DNA of 64,000 nt from Climacium dendroides (GCA_950106755.1 OX467088.1:7610001-7674000); one strand, 5' to 3'. Numbered from the stretch's first letter, positions 25,496 through 36,762 are shown. Numbers and translations: made by a program. Notes: a model not told the origin generated them from the letters alone.

Positions 25496-25620
25496 AGGTC
25501 CATTCTCACACGGTATTAAAGCGTGTTGTTACTACATTCTCAAGAACAAATTTAGACCTACTTCTGAACCGGATTCACATTGCAAAACATCACCCCTTCA
25601 CACCAAGTGTGAACATACCC
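25496..25620. mobile_element. Diverged second copy of the 8637-8760 MITE
   Basis: In reverse orientation it shares GAACCGGATTCACATTG ... CATCACCCC and the end ACCAAGTGTGAACATACCC with the reverse complement of 8637-8760. Confidence 0.65.
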
Positions 25621-26357
25621 TAAATTCCATAAAAACTAGTTCCGGGATCACTGCTGCCAAACCTAAGTCACACATTTAAGTTCTAGTTGCACCGAAAGCT
25701 CTGAACACAAAGCCCTGAACATAATCATACAGCGAGATGGGAAGGAAGCAGCGTTTCGCAAGAGGACCCGTTCATTTGAATGTCAGACCCAGTTGACTTT
25801 GGGAAGGGGGGAGTTCAGAAAACAGGCGCAAACAAAGCAACATGGGGAACATATATATACATATTTTTAAAAAGAACCCCTCATCGGTCGGTCGGTCGGT
25901 TCGCTCATTGGCTTAACTTATTATTGGTGTATGACATCAACTCGGGTACCACCGATTGTACATGCAAATTTGAAACTGTTAGCATGCAAACAATCAGCTC
26001 TGTTTTCCATTTATTTCATGTCCCACAAAAGGCATGTTTTGTGTACGCACACATGTGCAAGTTCTGGGCTTCGCCAAGTGAAGGTATCATGGAGGGACTG
26101 GATGTCGCAACACAAGAGTTCAAGCACCTTCAGCGCAAGGGCGAGGGCGAGGTGAGGCTAGGCTTAGGGCGAGGCTTAGGCGAGGACCCCAATTGATGCA
26201 GTGGCTACCTGGGGAAAAAAATAAGGTGTAATAAGTGTCCAGACTATGACTGTGAGGCGTAAAGTGTTGGAGGCTAGAAGCTGCCACATATTAAGTGTCT
26301 TGGAATTCGGTCGGGGGGATATTCGGTGCAGAGGAGCTCTCTTCGGGAAGGAAGTGA
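25621..26357. other. Spacer, no gene I can support
   Basis: The longest frame (25780-26196, plus) contains a CGGT simple repeat (about 25875-25890) and GAGGCTTAGGCGAGG low-complexity sequence. No family was recognised. Confidence 0.35.
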
Positions 26358-26628
26358 GGTAGGTACACCCCAAATCGCCACTTTTTGCTCCTGAGCCTAT
26401 TTTCTATTATTAGACTGGTCAAATTTTCATATGTTTTTGTTGGCAAGTGGAAGGGGGTTCCAATGCACCAGAGAACGTGGCATTTGGATACTGTATGCAA
26501 AAGTTATCGAGGAACAAAGTTTGGTTCTGAAAGCGTTTCTTCCACATAAGTACAGAATTGATTTTGGAGATGTACATATAGTATAGATGGCGGTTTAAGG
26601 TCAGTGGCACATTTGGGTGTACCTACCT
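26358..26628 (-). mobile_element. MITE family A copy 4, reverse orientation
   Basis: 271 bp, left GGTAGGTACACCCCAAA, right TTTGGGTGTACCTACC: near-perfect TIRs. The body is the reverse complement of the copies at 12164 and 19182. Confidence 0.9.
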
Positions 26629-26681
26629 TACTGACTGTTGTTATTGGTTTTTTCTCTCTCTCTCTCAGAGTTTGTGTACTA

Positions 26682-27186
26682 TAAGGTAAAGCACCCCCAT
26701 TGTGGTCAAATGACCCATCGCGGTCACCGAGGAAATGATCCATTGTGTTGTTTTTTGTTTTTTTAATTTTTTTTTCTCCTCCAGTATGTGAGATGTGGGC
26801 CACAATGCATGTTTTTACATGACAGTAATGGAATGATCAGTGACCTCGTTAGGAACTTTTGACTTTTCAGTGTGAAATTCATTGTGAAAGTTGACTTTTG
26901 AGAGGACTTCTATGATAAAAAAAATATATATATTGTGATTGCATTAGTAAGATGAGTATTATGGATTCAGATTTTGTTGGTTATGGGATAGTCTACAGAC
27001 TCTTTTTGGGATGAACACTTCAAAAATTCGTAGCAAATTCATACTTTGTCTCTCTCTCTCTATATAATTTCAATTGTACTTGCTGTTTCTCACACTTGTA
27101 CTGATGTGGGAAAAAAAATTGAAAAATTTCAGCAACAAGATGATGTCAAATTCCTCATTCTGACCACAATGGGTTGTTTTACCTTA
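26682..27186. mobile_element. MITE-like element with ~26-bp TIRs, 505 bp
   Basis: TAAGGTAAAGCACCCCCATT at 26682 matches, reversed, AATGGGTTGTTTTACCTTA ending at 27186, and inside it TTGTGGTCA matches TGACCACAA. Non-coding interior. Confidence 0.75.
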
Positions 27187-27366
27187 GTTTGGGTCCAATA
27201 ATCTTATGAATTTTTTTGCCTCCTCTGGGCCTCCCTCTCTGTCACTAAGAGCACTGCTAGTGTTTCCCCTTTAATAAGGGCTTCCCAAATGGACTTGTAT
27301 GTGTGCTAGGCATCCCTTTTACTTGTAGTCCCATCTCCCTTCCCATTGTTTCATCCCTGCTACATT

Positions 27367-27648
27367 CACTACACTAAAATTGGTAAATAATGTTGGCTAC
27401 ACTAATTGTCAACAATAACACTAATTGTGATTTGCAAGGTTAGTGTTAGAACATTATTTACCCATTCTAATACTATTATAGCTCTACAGTAAAATTTGGT
27501 CATTTCAACATTTCTACAAGAGTGCATTTAGTGTTAAATGGGAACAAAATATAGAAGTTGGAATGGTAATATAATAAGTTAAGGCTATGATCCAATTCAC
27601 TACAACACTAATTATCACCCAACACTATTTACCAATTTTAATGTAGGT
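27367..27648. mobile_element. CACTA-like MITE, ~280 bp
   Basis: Left CACTACACTAAAATTGGTAA continues to AATGTTGG. The right end CCAACACTATTTACC then AATTTTAATGTAG is its reverse complement with few differences. Non-coding. Confidence 0.75.
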
Positions 27649-28320
27649 GGAAAAGTTACCACTACTATCTAAGATGGTAGGTTGGCTTGCAAGTTATTGT
27701 TTGTAGTGTTGAAATTCGATTGCTAGCCCAGTGAGTGCTAAAATTCGACTACTAAAGAGGGGGCACTACAAAAAAAGTATATGAAGTCAATACTGTAGCT
27801 AATAGGCCTAGCAAGTTAATATTTGGAGTGCCATATTTGACGAGCCCTAGCACTTTTTTTTTCTTCCCTAGCAATGACTCCAATATGGGGAAGAAAGTGC
27901 TTCTAGTCACGCCCAAGCTCAAGCTAGCCATACATATCGAGGAATGTTGGCTATGCTCTAAGTAAAGTTTGTTCCTCCCCCCACCTAATTGCATTCGACT
28001 TACAACGACTTTGTCCCTAATGAATTTGCATACTTATCATGTCCCTAGCCTTAAAGTTGTTTTTGACATTGTTTCTAGGCATATTCATGCTTTGCATTAA
28101 CAACTTTGAACACTTGATTCATGACTACCTAAAACAATGGCAATGGCACCTTGTTGGTGCCAATACCTTCACAACATTGATGCTCTTCTTCTTCCTTCTC
28201 CAATTGCTTCATGTGCTAAGGTGGTTTGCTCTAAAAGCAATAATGACACAAAGGTACATTTCACTTCTTCAAATGTACCAATGGTATACATTTAAGGAGG
28301 TGGTCACTTATAGTAACCAT

Positions 28321-28445
28321 TGAGTTTCAACTTCAAAATATTGTAACTAATTCCATAAAGGTCCAAAAAATATGAAACGACTTGGGTTAGATGCCAAATC
28401 TATTTTTCTTCCTACTGATATTTACTGAAAATTGTTTCAAGGAGT
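28321..28445 (+). repeat. Partial copy of the 43167-43490 repeat family
   Basis: Shares TAACTAATTCCA-AAAG-TCCAAAAAA and ACGACTTGGGTTAGATGCCA with 18170-18215 and 43325-43380. Confidence 0.65.
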
Positions 28446-28740
28446 TTAGCTTCCCAAAATGCAATCAGCTTTTAAGAGGTTGCTTTAAAAGTAGACTATC
28501 TTACCTCTATGAGTCCTTCCTCCATCTCAGGCTCAATTTGGGAGACAAGGGGCTTATACTCTGGCTACTTCACAAAACTAACTTGTACAACAAAGCCAAT
28601 CCTTGTGATTTAATCCATGTTAATTCAGGACCCTCTTTCTAGTAGTGGTAATAGTATAAAAATGTATATATATAGTCTCAATTTTGTGAATTGCATTGTG
28701 TCCCTCCAAACCCTATCTCAATATAGAACACTTGTCTAAA

Positions 28741-29382
28741 AAATTAGCATTTGTTTGCAAACATCATCATTGGACAAAAAAAGATTGGAGCAAAATAATC
28801 TGGACGGATGAATCATCATTTGAGCTTGGAAAGAACTCTTACCAGATTAGAGTTTGATGGAAGGTTTATGAAAAATATGCATGAAATTGTTTAGTATTGA
28901 CTTTTAAGTTCGGCCAAACATTAGTAATAGTTTTAGGTGCCTTCAATGGTTTTGACCAAAGTTCATTGGTCACCATACTTTTTGGTGAATGAAGCGCAAA
29001 TGATTTTGTTTATAATGTTTACAAGGGCACATGGAGTGGATTTTATTCCATGTGTGAGCAACCTCATGAACCCACGCTTATGGAAGATGGTGTTCTGGTC
29101 CATTGTGGGAAATTTCTAGAGACATGGAGGGAAGCTCATGGTATGAAGAAGTTAGATTGGCTTCTGAATTTCCCATATCTAAATTCCATCAAGAACTTGT
29201 AGAAGATAATGAAAGATTTGTTGCAATACTAATTAGACCAAAGAACAAGTAGGAAATGATACAAAAAATTGAAGAAGTATAGGATCAAGTATCTTTGAAG
29301 CAATTGCAAAAGCTCATTTTGAATATGCCCAATCCAATGAAAGTGGTGATTTTGGCAATGGATGGAAGCACTAGATGGTAGA
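28741..29382 (+). pseudogene. Tc1/mariner transposase remnant, reaching the C-terminus
   Basis: Frame-broken translation gives WTKKDWSKIIWTDESSFEL (first catalytic block, WTDES), VWWKVYEK, LGAFNG, LMEDGVLVHC (second block), LDWLLNFPYLNSIKNL then a stop (third block, Asp replaced by Tyr), then LKQLQKLILNMPNPMK and a terminal GSTRW followed by TAG. Several frameshifts and stops. Same family as the remnant at 2763-3160. Confidence 0.85.
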
Positions 29383-29654
29383 TAGTGTATATGAAAGATC
29401 CAAAGTCTTGTAAGATTTAGAATTTTACATACATATATTTATTATAATGCTCAAGTACTTTTCACTACAATTCCAAAGCTATTTGCGGTTTCAAAATTAG
29501 TCCATTTTTTAGTATACTAAAGCTTTTGAAGTTGCACTTTCTGTTAAGACAACAAAGAAAGTTTGTAAGATTATTGTACTGGATTGTATTTCCACCAACA
29601 TTTCATGATCAAGCAAATGTAACAACTTTTGCACTTGCAGATATTTAAGGGCAA

Positions 29655-29790
29655 TTCACACTATGGCCAAAATTTGAGAGGAAAATTTGAGAGGATGTCA
29701 ATTTCCACCAATTTGATTGCAAGAAATCAAGAATTAAGCAATCTGATTGATGGAAATCAACGGCCTCTTGATCTTTAGCCATAATGTGAA
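29655..29790. mobile_element. Small MITE (TTCACACTATGG family), copy 1
   Basis: Starts TTCACACTATGGCCAAAA and ends CTTTAGCCATAATGTGAA, imperfect inverted repeats. 136 bp. Confidence 0.75.
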
Positions 29791-29791
29791 G

Positions 29792-30601
29792 TCAGCCCCT
29801 AACTGCCTGATCAACCATATATGGTCAATTTGAAATTTTAGGCTCAGTTTAGGATGGGCAGTTAAATTCATATGACCGTTATAAAAATTTTGGGGGGCAG
29901 TTTTTAGGATTAACTATTGAAAACTTTCATTTTTCACTGAAAAAGTTGAACATTTGATTTTTGAGAGGTCCTTAAAGCCATGTTTGTCCATTAATGGTAG
30001 AGTAATGCTTGCTAATTTTACTTCATTATCCCAACTTTGCCAAATTCACTTGACTTGAGATCTAAAAAATTGTACTTATCCATTTGATTTGAAAATGGTC
30101 CCAATGGAAAGAGCTTAGTGTTTTCATGATTTTCACCATTGAAAATTTAAACATGCAAGTGTTGATTTGGAGTTATTTGCAATTCATACTTATAAAAAAA
30201 ATTACATTTCAACAATTGCAAGGTTGATTGTGTAGTGAATTTGATAGGTTTTCATGTGAAATTAAGTTTTTTGAAAGTGCATTTTAGTGTGCTAACACAA
30301 TTTGTAGTTGTTCATGTCACCTCCAATTCCAAAATAAATTTATGTGCAAATTTCTGAAACATTGTGGGGAGGGACAACATACTAAAATAAAAAAATGAAC
30401 ATTTCTCTTGTTATAATCTCACAACTCCTATGCAATTTTTCACTCAAAATTGATGAACATACTAATAAGCAAGCTCTTTAAACATCTATACAGTTAGATT
30501 TTGAAAAAAACACAATTTGCTTCATTGGAGTTAACTATAACCCCATGCTTTTTTTTCATAGTCAAAACACACTTGAAAAGGCTTGGGCATTTAGGGGTTA
30601 A
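29792..30601. mobile_element. TTAA-type element, 810 bp, left TTAA lost
   Basis: Left end CCCCTAACTGCCTGA (29796, preceded by TCAG), right end GGGCATTTAGGGG followed by TTAA (30598-30601). Flanked on both sides by copies of the TTCACACTATGG MITE. Non-coding. Confidence 0.6.
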
Positions 30602-30607
30602 GGGCAA

Positions 30608-30730
30608 TTCACACTATGGCCAAAATTTGAGAGGATGTCAATTTCTACCAATCTAATTGCAAGAAATCAAGAATTAAGCAATCTGATTGATGGAATTCAA
30701 CGGCCTCTTGATCTTTAGCCCTAGTGTGAA
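30608..30730. mobile_element. TTCACACTATGG MITE, copy 2
   Basis: Nearly the same body as 29655-29790 but 12 bases shorter near the left end. Ends TAGTGTGAA. Confidence 0.8.
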
Positions 30731-30978
30731 GTACCTTGAAACTTCTAAAGATTCTTCACTTCACACTATGGTCAAAGGTTGAAAGGTTGTTGAGGATCAT
30801 CAATCACGGATTTTTGGTTTCTTATAATCTAATTGGTGCCTCTTGATCTTTAGCCATAGTGCGAAGTACCTTGAAACTTCTAAAGATTCCTCACTTCACA
30901 CTATGGTCAAAGGTTGAAAGGTTGTTGAGGATCATCAATCACGGATTTTTGGTTTCTTACAATCTAATTGGTGCCTCG
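30731..30978. repeat. Tandem 135-bp repeat containing related MITE ends
   Basis: Units start GTACCTTGAAACTTCTAAAG at 30731 and 30866. Each carries CTTCACACTATGGTCAAAGG. The first also has the TTTAGCCATAGTGCGAAG end, so 30760-30866 is a third, diverged member of the MITE family. Confidence 0.8.
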
Positions 30979-31034
30979 ATATCCATTTCTGAATGTGTTT
31001 TCAAAAGCTTGTCATAATGTTTTCAAAAGCTTGT

Positions 31035-31370
31035 CATAAAAATCAAGAGGATAAATAGATGACAATGCTAAGGATTACTCATTTTTAAGCGTTCAACATG
31101 AGGACATTTAAGTGAGGATATGGATTTTGAAATCAGATGGAGGCTCAACCCTCTATAATTGCAATGCTTTGGGTGAACATGGTTTCTTGCATGCACCTTG
31201 ACATAAAAATCAAGAGGATAAATAGATGACAATGCTAAGGATCGCTCATTTCTAAGCATTCAACATGAGGACATTCAAGTGAGGATATGGATTTTGAAAT
31301 CAGATGGAGGCTCAACCCTCTATAATTGCACTGCTTTTGGTGAAAATGGTTTCTTGCATGCACATTGACA
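31035..31370. repeat. Tandem repeat, 2 units of ~167 bp
   Basis: Units 31035-31201 and 31202-31370 begin CATAAAAATCAAGAGGATAA and differ at few positions. Just before them TTTTCAAAAGCTTGTCATAA is doubled (about 30999-31040). Confidence 0.85.
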
Positions 31371-31375
31371 GCATT

Positions 31376-32234
31376 GAGATATATAACATATACTATCTCA
31401 ACATTCGTTCCAGTACAATTAGAGAGGTTTGAGTGTAACATGTCCTTTTTCAAAGTTATATATATAAATGGTTTTTTTGTCACAGTATGTAGTTCCTGTA
31501 TCCTTGGCAGTGTCTTATGGACCTTGGACCTTGTGTGTTGGAGGGGTCCTCAAATGAATGACTCATAATTCACACAGATCTCAAGAAGACATCAGGCAAA
31601 GGTCTTCGCAAGTACGTCATTACATGACAAACAGATGTGACAGATTCTCAACTTCAGGTCCCTCCGTTTGATTGTGCAATCAAAGTTGAAATGAATCAGC
31701 TCCTAAACCTAAAAGTGACCTCGCTGATTCAGCCTCGCTCAATTGCGAGAGATACAGGAGATTCTGCATGTAACCCAGATATAAGCTACTCGAACCCTGA
31801 TAAGTTCGTTCACTCTTCAGTGATTTTCATTGGAGAAGGCAGTTGAAATGAAACCTGCGATGAGCCTGAAACTATAAATGCAAACACAAGGCGCGTCTAC
31901 CGCAGCATACGTCCCCAGTACATATCAGTAAGGCGCCCAAATGTCTCACACCAGTATTAAAGCTGCGAATGGTAGCATAGCACAGGTTAAGTAGACACGA
32001 ATGATCCAAATTCAGGTGAAATCGTGAACCGAGGGTGGTTCGTAGTGCAGCTGAAAGTGATTGTCAACGAACTTAAATTAATTACATCTCATAGAACAAG
32101 AGCGATCCAACCCAAGTAACACTTTCTAAACGTTGACCTAAGCTAATAATTTTGTGACCCTACCTTAGTAGATTCTCTGCTGTCCTTTCCCCTTTTAAAA
32201 AATTCAGTAGAAGTAGAACCTGACCAGTACTTTT
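31376..32234. other. 3' flank/UTR of NDB, no gene seen
   Basis: Moderate-GC sequence downstream of the NDB stop codon (32235-32237, minus strand). It has no protein-like frame and none of the repeats seen to its left, so it probably contains the 3'UTR and polyadenylation region. Confidence 0.5.
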
Positions 32235-34983
32235 TCACATCCGTGATGAATCGCGCCCAAATACAAACCGCTTGGTCCAGTCAAATACCACTAGCGCCCG
32301 AGTGCGCCAACTCACCTGCTTGCTAGCATACACGGAATACCATAACCACTGTGTGCTTCGGCCAATGGAGACCCAATCTCCAGGCAGCTCAGCCGCAGTT
32401 GTTTCGCCTCCCAAAGGAGCAAATTGACCCAAATGCCGATAGCGGAAAGGCTGGCAACGATGCTTACCAATTCCTCGGATGCGCATGGGGCCTTCATCAG
32501 GATTTGCTGAAGCTAGATGGTTGAAAACGTGGGCAAGATACTCGCCCTGTTGTGCAGCCACCTGTGCTGTGGCAGGTCCTGATTTCATCTGGCTGTCAAC
32601 CTGAAAAGCACACATAACCAGATGAGATTAGATATACGCAATCTTCAAGCAAACACAGTAGCGAACTTATAAATTCTAGTTGGGCATTATCTGCTGAGAT
32701 ATATTGCAGAATGTCTAGTAAGCTGCAGGGCAATGGCACATCTCAATAAAATAACCAAAAACCAACCTTGCAAATCGCCTCACTGAAGTGCTCAAGATCA
32801 AGCTTCGTCTCTTTCCCACTCTGCAAGGCTTTCTCCAGAAGTCCTGCGACCCCTTTCATATGCTGCCGCTCCATATAAAGTTGAATTTGAGGGTAGCGAA
32901 CTTTAACATTCTCCATGGTGTCCACAAACTCCTTGACAGACAAGTATCCATCATTATCAGCGTCAGCTAACTTAAATAAGTAAGAAATATCTTCTGCAAT
33001 TTTACGTTGTTCAACAGTTGCACAATCTCCAAGTGCATAGACCCCATCCGCATTTTTGACACGTAGCCATTCGTCTGTTGCGAGCACTCTACGATCGGTT
33101 TGTCCAATCTGTTTCATGTAGTCCGCTACCACTGGACGAGTACCAATTCCTGCAACAACAGAACAGGTCACTCCTGTTAAACACCTTCAAGAGCTGCAAT
33201 AGCAACAAAAAATAAATCCAGAGCTCGGATATTCACAGGACTGAAGGCATAAATGCAAATGATATGAGAGAATTTCGAAGATTTCCATCAGCCTTGTTTA
33301 CAACCACTCCATACTCGACCACAAATCCTGCACTAGCCTCCGAGAGCATCCAATAGAGTATTAACACGAGAATTCTTCCAGTGGTCGTAAAAAAGCATCC
33401 CGTCATTTCTAGCCATTTTTACCCCAAAATTGCTAGACCATGAAGTTGGGAAATTCCAAAAGTGAACAAAAATGATAGTACCTGTTGACCAGACAATCAT
33501 GCCATAAGGAATCTCAACAAGCTCCCCAGTGCTTTTGCACTTGAAGGAAATGGATTCGTCTGAGACTCCCAGAACTCGGCTTCCAATCTTCACATCGATT
33601 CCATCCCTAGAAAACTTCTGCTCAGCATATTCACTGATACGCCCATCAAATGTATTGAGGATGTGATCACCCGACTGCAATACGGATATAGAGATATGCT
33701 TGTGCAAGTCTGGGTATAAACTCATAAGATCTTCATGAACAAGGTCGTGGAGCTCGGCAGCAAATTCAATTCCTGTAGGGCCTCCACCCACTATCACAAA
33801 GTGGAGCAATCGCTTCCTGGTAATTAGATTTGAAATGGTTAGCTTCATATGGAAATTATCGAACCAACACAAGGGTCCGAAATCATATTTACTAGAAAGA
33901 ATTGATGTCAAGGACGTCAGAGTAAAGACGCTAGCAAGAAAATGGTATCTATGTTCACGTACGCCGCTATGTTGCCATATTTCATAGCACAATTTAAAAC
34001 TGGAACAATTTTAAATGTCATGAAACCGTGAATCAAATCCCTGCGAACTACCGTACAGACAGGGAAGCGAAGTGGTGTCTAACAAAGGAAAAACAAAATA
34101 GTAGATTCGAAAATCAGGAATGAAGAGAAGCTAACCTGTCCTCATCTGATAGGTGTGGCAGACTTGCAGTCTCAAAGCAATCCACGATTCGTCCACGTAT
34201 CTTCTCAGCATCTTCAATCTCTTTCAGAAAATAGCAGTACTTTTCAACACCCTTCGTACCAAATGTATTGGAAGTAGCTCCAACAGCCACAACCAGGTAG
34301 TCATAATCAAGCTCAAATTTTTCTTTACCTTTACAACTAAAACTGGAAGCATCTCTGCAGAAGACCTTCTTGTTCGCTGCATCAATCTTTGTGCATTCAG
34401 CCTCTAGGAACATCACGTTTTTCTTTCGTATAATCCGTCGAATTGGCTCTGTGATACTCCGAGCCTCCACTGTGCCAGATGTTACACTAGGCAGCAAGGG
34501 AGTGAACACAAAATAATTGCGAGGAGATACAACTCGCACGTCATACTTAGATGGGTCCAGGTTCTTAAGAAAACTGATTCCTCCCCATCCAGTGCCAAGG
34601 ATCACGACTTTCTTCTTCGTAGAACCACTTGAAGAAGTCGCCACCATGGCATCTGGTCCAGGTCCAGGGGAGACACTATCCTGACCAGCATCTGCAAGCA
34701 CGACAAAAAGACCAGCTCCCAAACAACCAGTGGCAGCAACTGCGAGAAGGTAAGACTTTCCTTGAACTCTTTTCTTCCCATACGTTAAGACCCTAAAGAC
34801 CATTCCACTTTGGCCCTGTTGCTGAAGCGGGGAGGAGCATTCGGATCCAGCACGCGAGCTAAAACGGTTTGCTCTGGGAAATAAACACTGCTGCGACTTA
34901 TTAGTAATAAGCTTCGGGGGACAATATGCACGCCTCTGCAGGCAGGATCTCGCCACAGCCCACAGCAGCCGGTTTGCAGGCAT
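32235..34983 (-). CDS. NDB: External alternative NAD(P)H dehydrogenase with EF-hand (NDB type), 4 coding exons
   Basis: Coding exons on the minus strand: 34983-34136, 33816-33482, 33149-32767, 32600-32235. All junctions are GT-AG, phases agree (2, 1, 0), and the product is 643 aa against about 570-580 in Arabidopsis NDBs. The family is a single-subunit, non-proton-pumping flavoenzyme on the outer face of the inner mitochondrial membrane that passes electrons from cytosolic NAD(P)H to ubiquinone. Visible features: a basic mitochondrial-type N-terminus, a hydrophobic segment at about 77-98, the FAD motif GTGWGG (130-135), the second Rossmann motif GGGPTG (293-298) followed by EFAAELHD, STGIGTRP near 392-400, YALGDCAT (432-439), an EF-hand loop DADNDGYLSVKE (457-468), and the conserved C-terminus SVYASKQVSWRTR ... 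FGRDSS. The strand-2 acidic residue that favours NADH is Gln330 (VLQSGDHIL), as in NDB1-type enzymes, so NADPH use is inferred. The extra length lies in the N-terminal region. Confidence 0.95.
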
Positions 34984-35052
34984 TTTGATATATACAATAG
35001 ACGTTGTAGTCTAAGTGGCCAATCAAGCGACAACACCCCTGATCAGGTTATT

Positions 35053-35091
35053 TCAAAGCTCCCACGTCGTATCTGATTTGTCAATACACAT
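35053..35091 (-). promoter_or_regulatory. Possible 12-codon upstream ORF in the NDB leader
   Basis: If the acceptor at 35093 is used, the leader exon starts one base before an ATG that opens a 12-residue frame (MCIDKSDTTWEL, then TGA), ending about 70 bases before the NDB start codon. A uORF this close can lower translation of the main frame. Whether it is present depends on the inferred splice site. Confidence 0.3.
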
Positions 35092-35092
35092 T

Positions 35093-36762
35093 CTGCAAAA
35101 TTCACAAGAACAAGCCAATTATAAGAAAATCTCTTTTTCAACCAACGATCTTGCCTACCTCTTGTATCGCTAAGTTGTTCCATCTGACAAATGAACCAGT
35201 TACAGTCTCATGCACGTAAAAATTGTGTTTGATACCAACAAGATTCTTCAATAGTATACTGATTTCATTTCGTCCTCTTCAGCAGCTGCATAATAACATT
35301 GAAACTAGCAGCATGGGAGAAACTAATATGCGAGACTGATGGATGCATAAAAAAAGTACCAAATTTAACACCATAAACCTTTAAAACAGGTGAATTTAGG
35401 GATAAACCATACGGAATAATGTTTATTTTTAAGACATTCAAGCAAGAATTTGCGCGAACAGGTTGTTGTCTTCCAATAATGGGCTGCACTGTATCTCATA
35501 GATGATTGACAGAGCATCGACTATTCGGTCGCTGAACATATAAGAATGGTTAACAAGTACTAAATTCAGCTAGTGTTGATTCGCTATGACAGTCAAACGA
35601 ATTAGAAACCACGGAACAAGACTCACATAATAAAAAAAGGTTCGCTGGAACAACCCTAGGTAAGAATCGAATTAGAGCCATTTCAGAAGAGCCCTTAAAA
35701 GAGAAAATTACTAGGTCTTCGAAAAATCCCTGCCCAGGTGTGATGAGCCGATTGCCTAAACACTTTGGCCCTGTTGCTGAACCTAAACACTTTGGCCTCT
35801 GCATTCGTAAAAAATGCAATCACAATGCTCCGCAAATTTAGAATCCGAATCTGGTAATCAAGTCACATTTGCCGCAACAGTTTATCTAGTCTGGAGGTAG
35901 AAAATCGGCGAAAAAAAATCTTATCTTCTGAGTCCGAGCTTCAGCTCAGCCCTCCCAAACAGATAAGCAGATTCCATACGCCCGATTCCACGACGCGCAG
36001 AGTATAAAATCTAGAATAGCGCAGTCAAACTCACCATAACAGAAACGCCAAGTTAATCAATGCGCTCATTCCCGAAAAGAACGAAACGAACAATGCTCGC
36101 CGTCAAAATATCGTTCCCAGATTCTCAAACAAATTCCAAAATCAAGAAGGCAACAATTAACCTAGTCTCGGCGCAGAAAATTGACAAAAGAACTCTTCTT
36201 TCTAATGCTAACCTTCAGTCCAGCCTCTTCCCAGAAGAACAACCAGATTCCAGGCAAAAGCTTCGGCAATGCACAAGCAGAGCGCTCCAGAGTATTATAA
36301 AAACAAGCCTCTCCCTCCCGACAGGACACGACGAAAATGCTCCACCAATGTAGAATCCAGATCTCACTAATCAAGTCGCGTTTCCGAGCAACATTTAACC
36401 ACGCCTCCCGGCAGAAAACTAATCACCAAAACATAATCCTCATCAATCTCAAACCGTCATTCCACCCTTCTCCCAAACAAATACGCCGATTCCAACAAAA
36501 AAGCAAACTTTCAAATCTACCGAGGAATACGCAATCATACCAAAACAAGAACGCCAGGCGCATCGTCTCCCCGAAAAAACTAAAAAGGACACAAACAGTC
36601 CTTCAAATTCCAAAACCAAGAACCCACAAGAGTAACATTACCGAAGGAATCTAGAATAGGTCATCGTCCGCCATCCACCCTCGCCCTCGCAATCCCTAAA
36701 CTCCACAACAAGAAATTCCATACCGATGGAAAAAAACCCTGAATTCGGGGATGGTACCTTAC
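35093..36762 (-). other. Probable 5'UTR intron of the NDB gene
   Basis: On the minus strand a good donor (ATGAAA followed by GTAAGG, GT at 36762-36761) precedes a pyrimidine-rich tract and an acceptor TTTTGCAG (AG at 35094-35093). Splicing would join a GC-richer 5' exon (upstream of 36763) to the leader ending at the NDB ATG at 34983. The 1.67-kb interval has no credible coding sequence. It holds diverged direct repeats (about 35816-35990 against 36333-36500) and a doubled CCTAAACACTTTGGCC (35755-35770 and 35782-35797). The assignment is inferred from splice signals and the common occurrence of leader introns in plants; a transcript would settle it. Confidence 0.5.

Larger units (their letters stand above)
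27187..28740. other. Spacer with MITE and repeat copies
   Basis: Holds the CACTA-like MITE 27367-27648 and a repeat fragment at 28321-28445. The frames at 28039-28642 are not recognised as any family. Confidence 0.4.

Noticed and set aside
25780..26196. 138-codon plus-strand frame
   Set aside because: Spans simple repeats and low-complexity GAGGCTTAGG sequence; no recognisable domain or splice context.
28039..28642. Two hydrophobic plus-strand frames
   Set aside because: They overlap a dispersed repeat and show only AT-driven hydrophobicity. No family signature.
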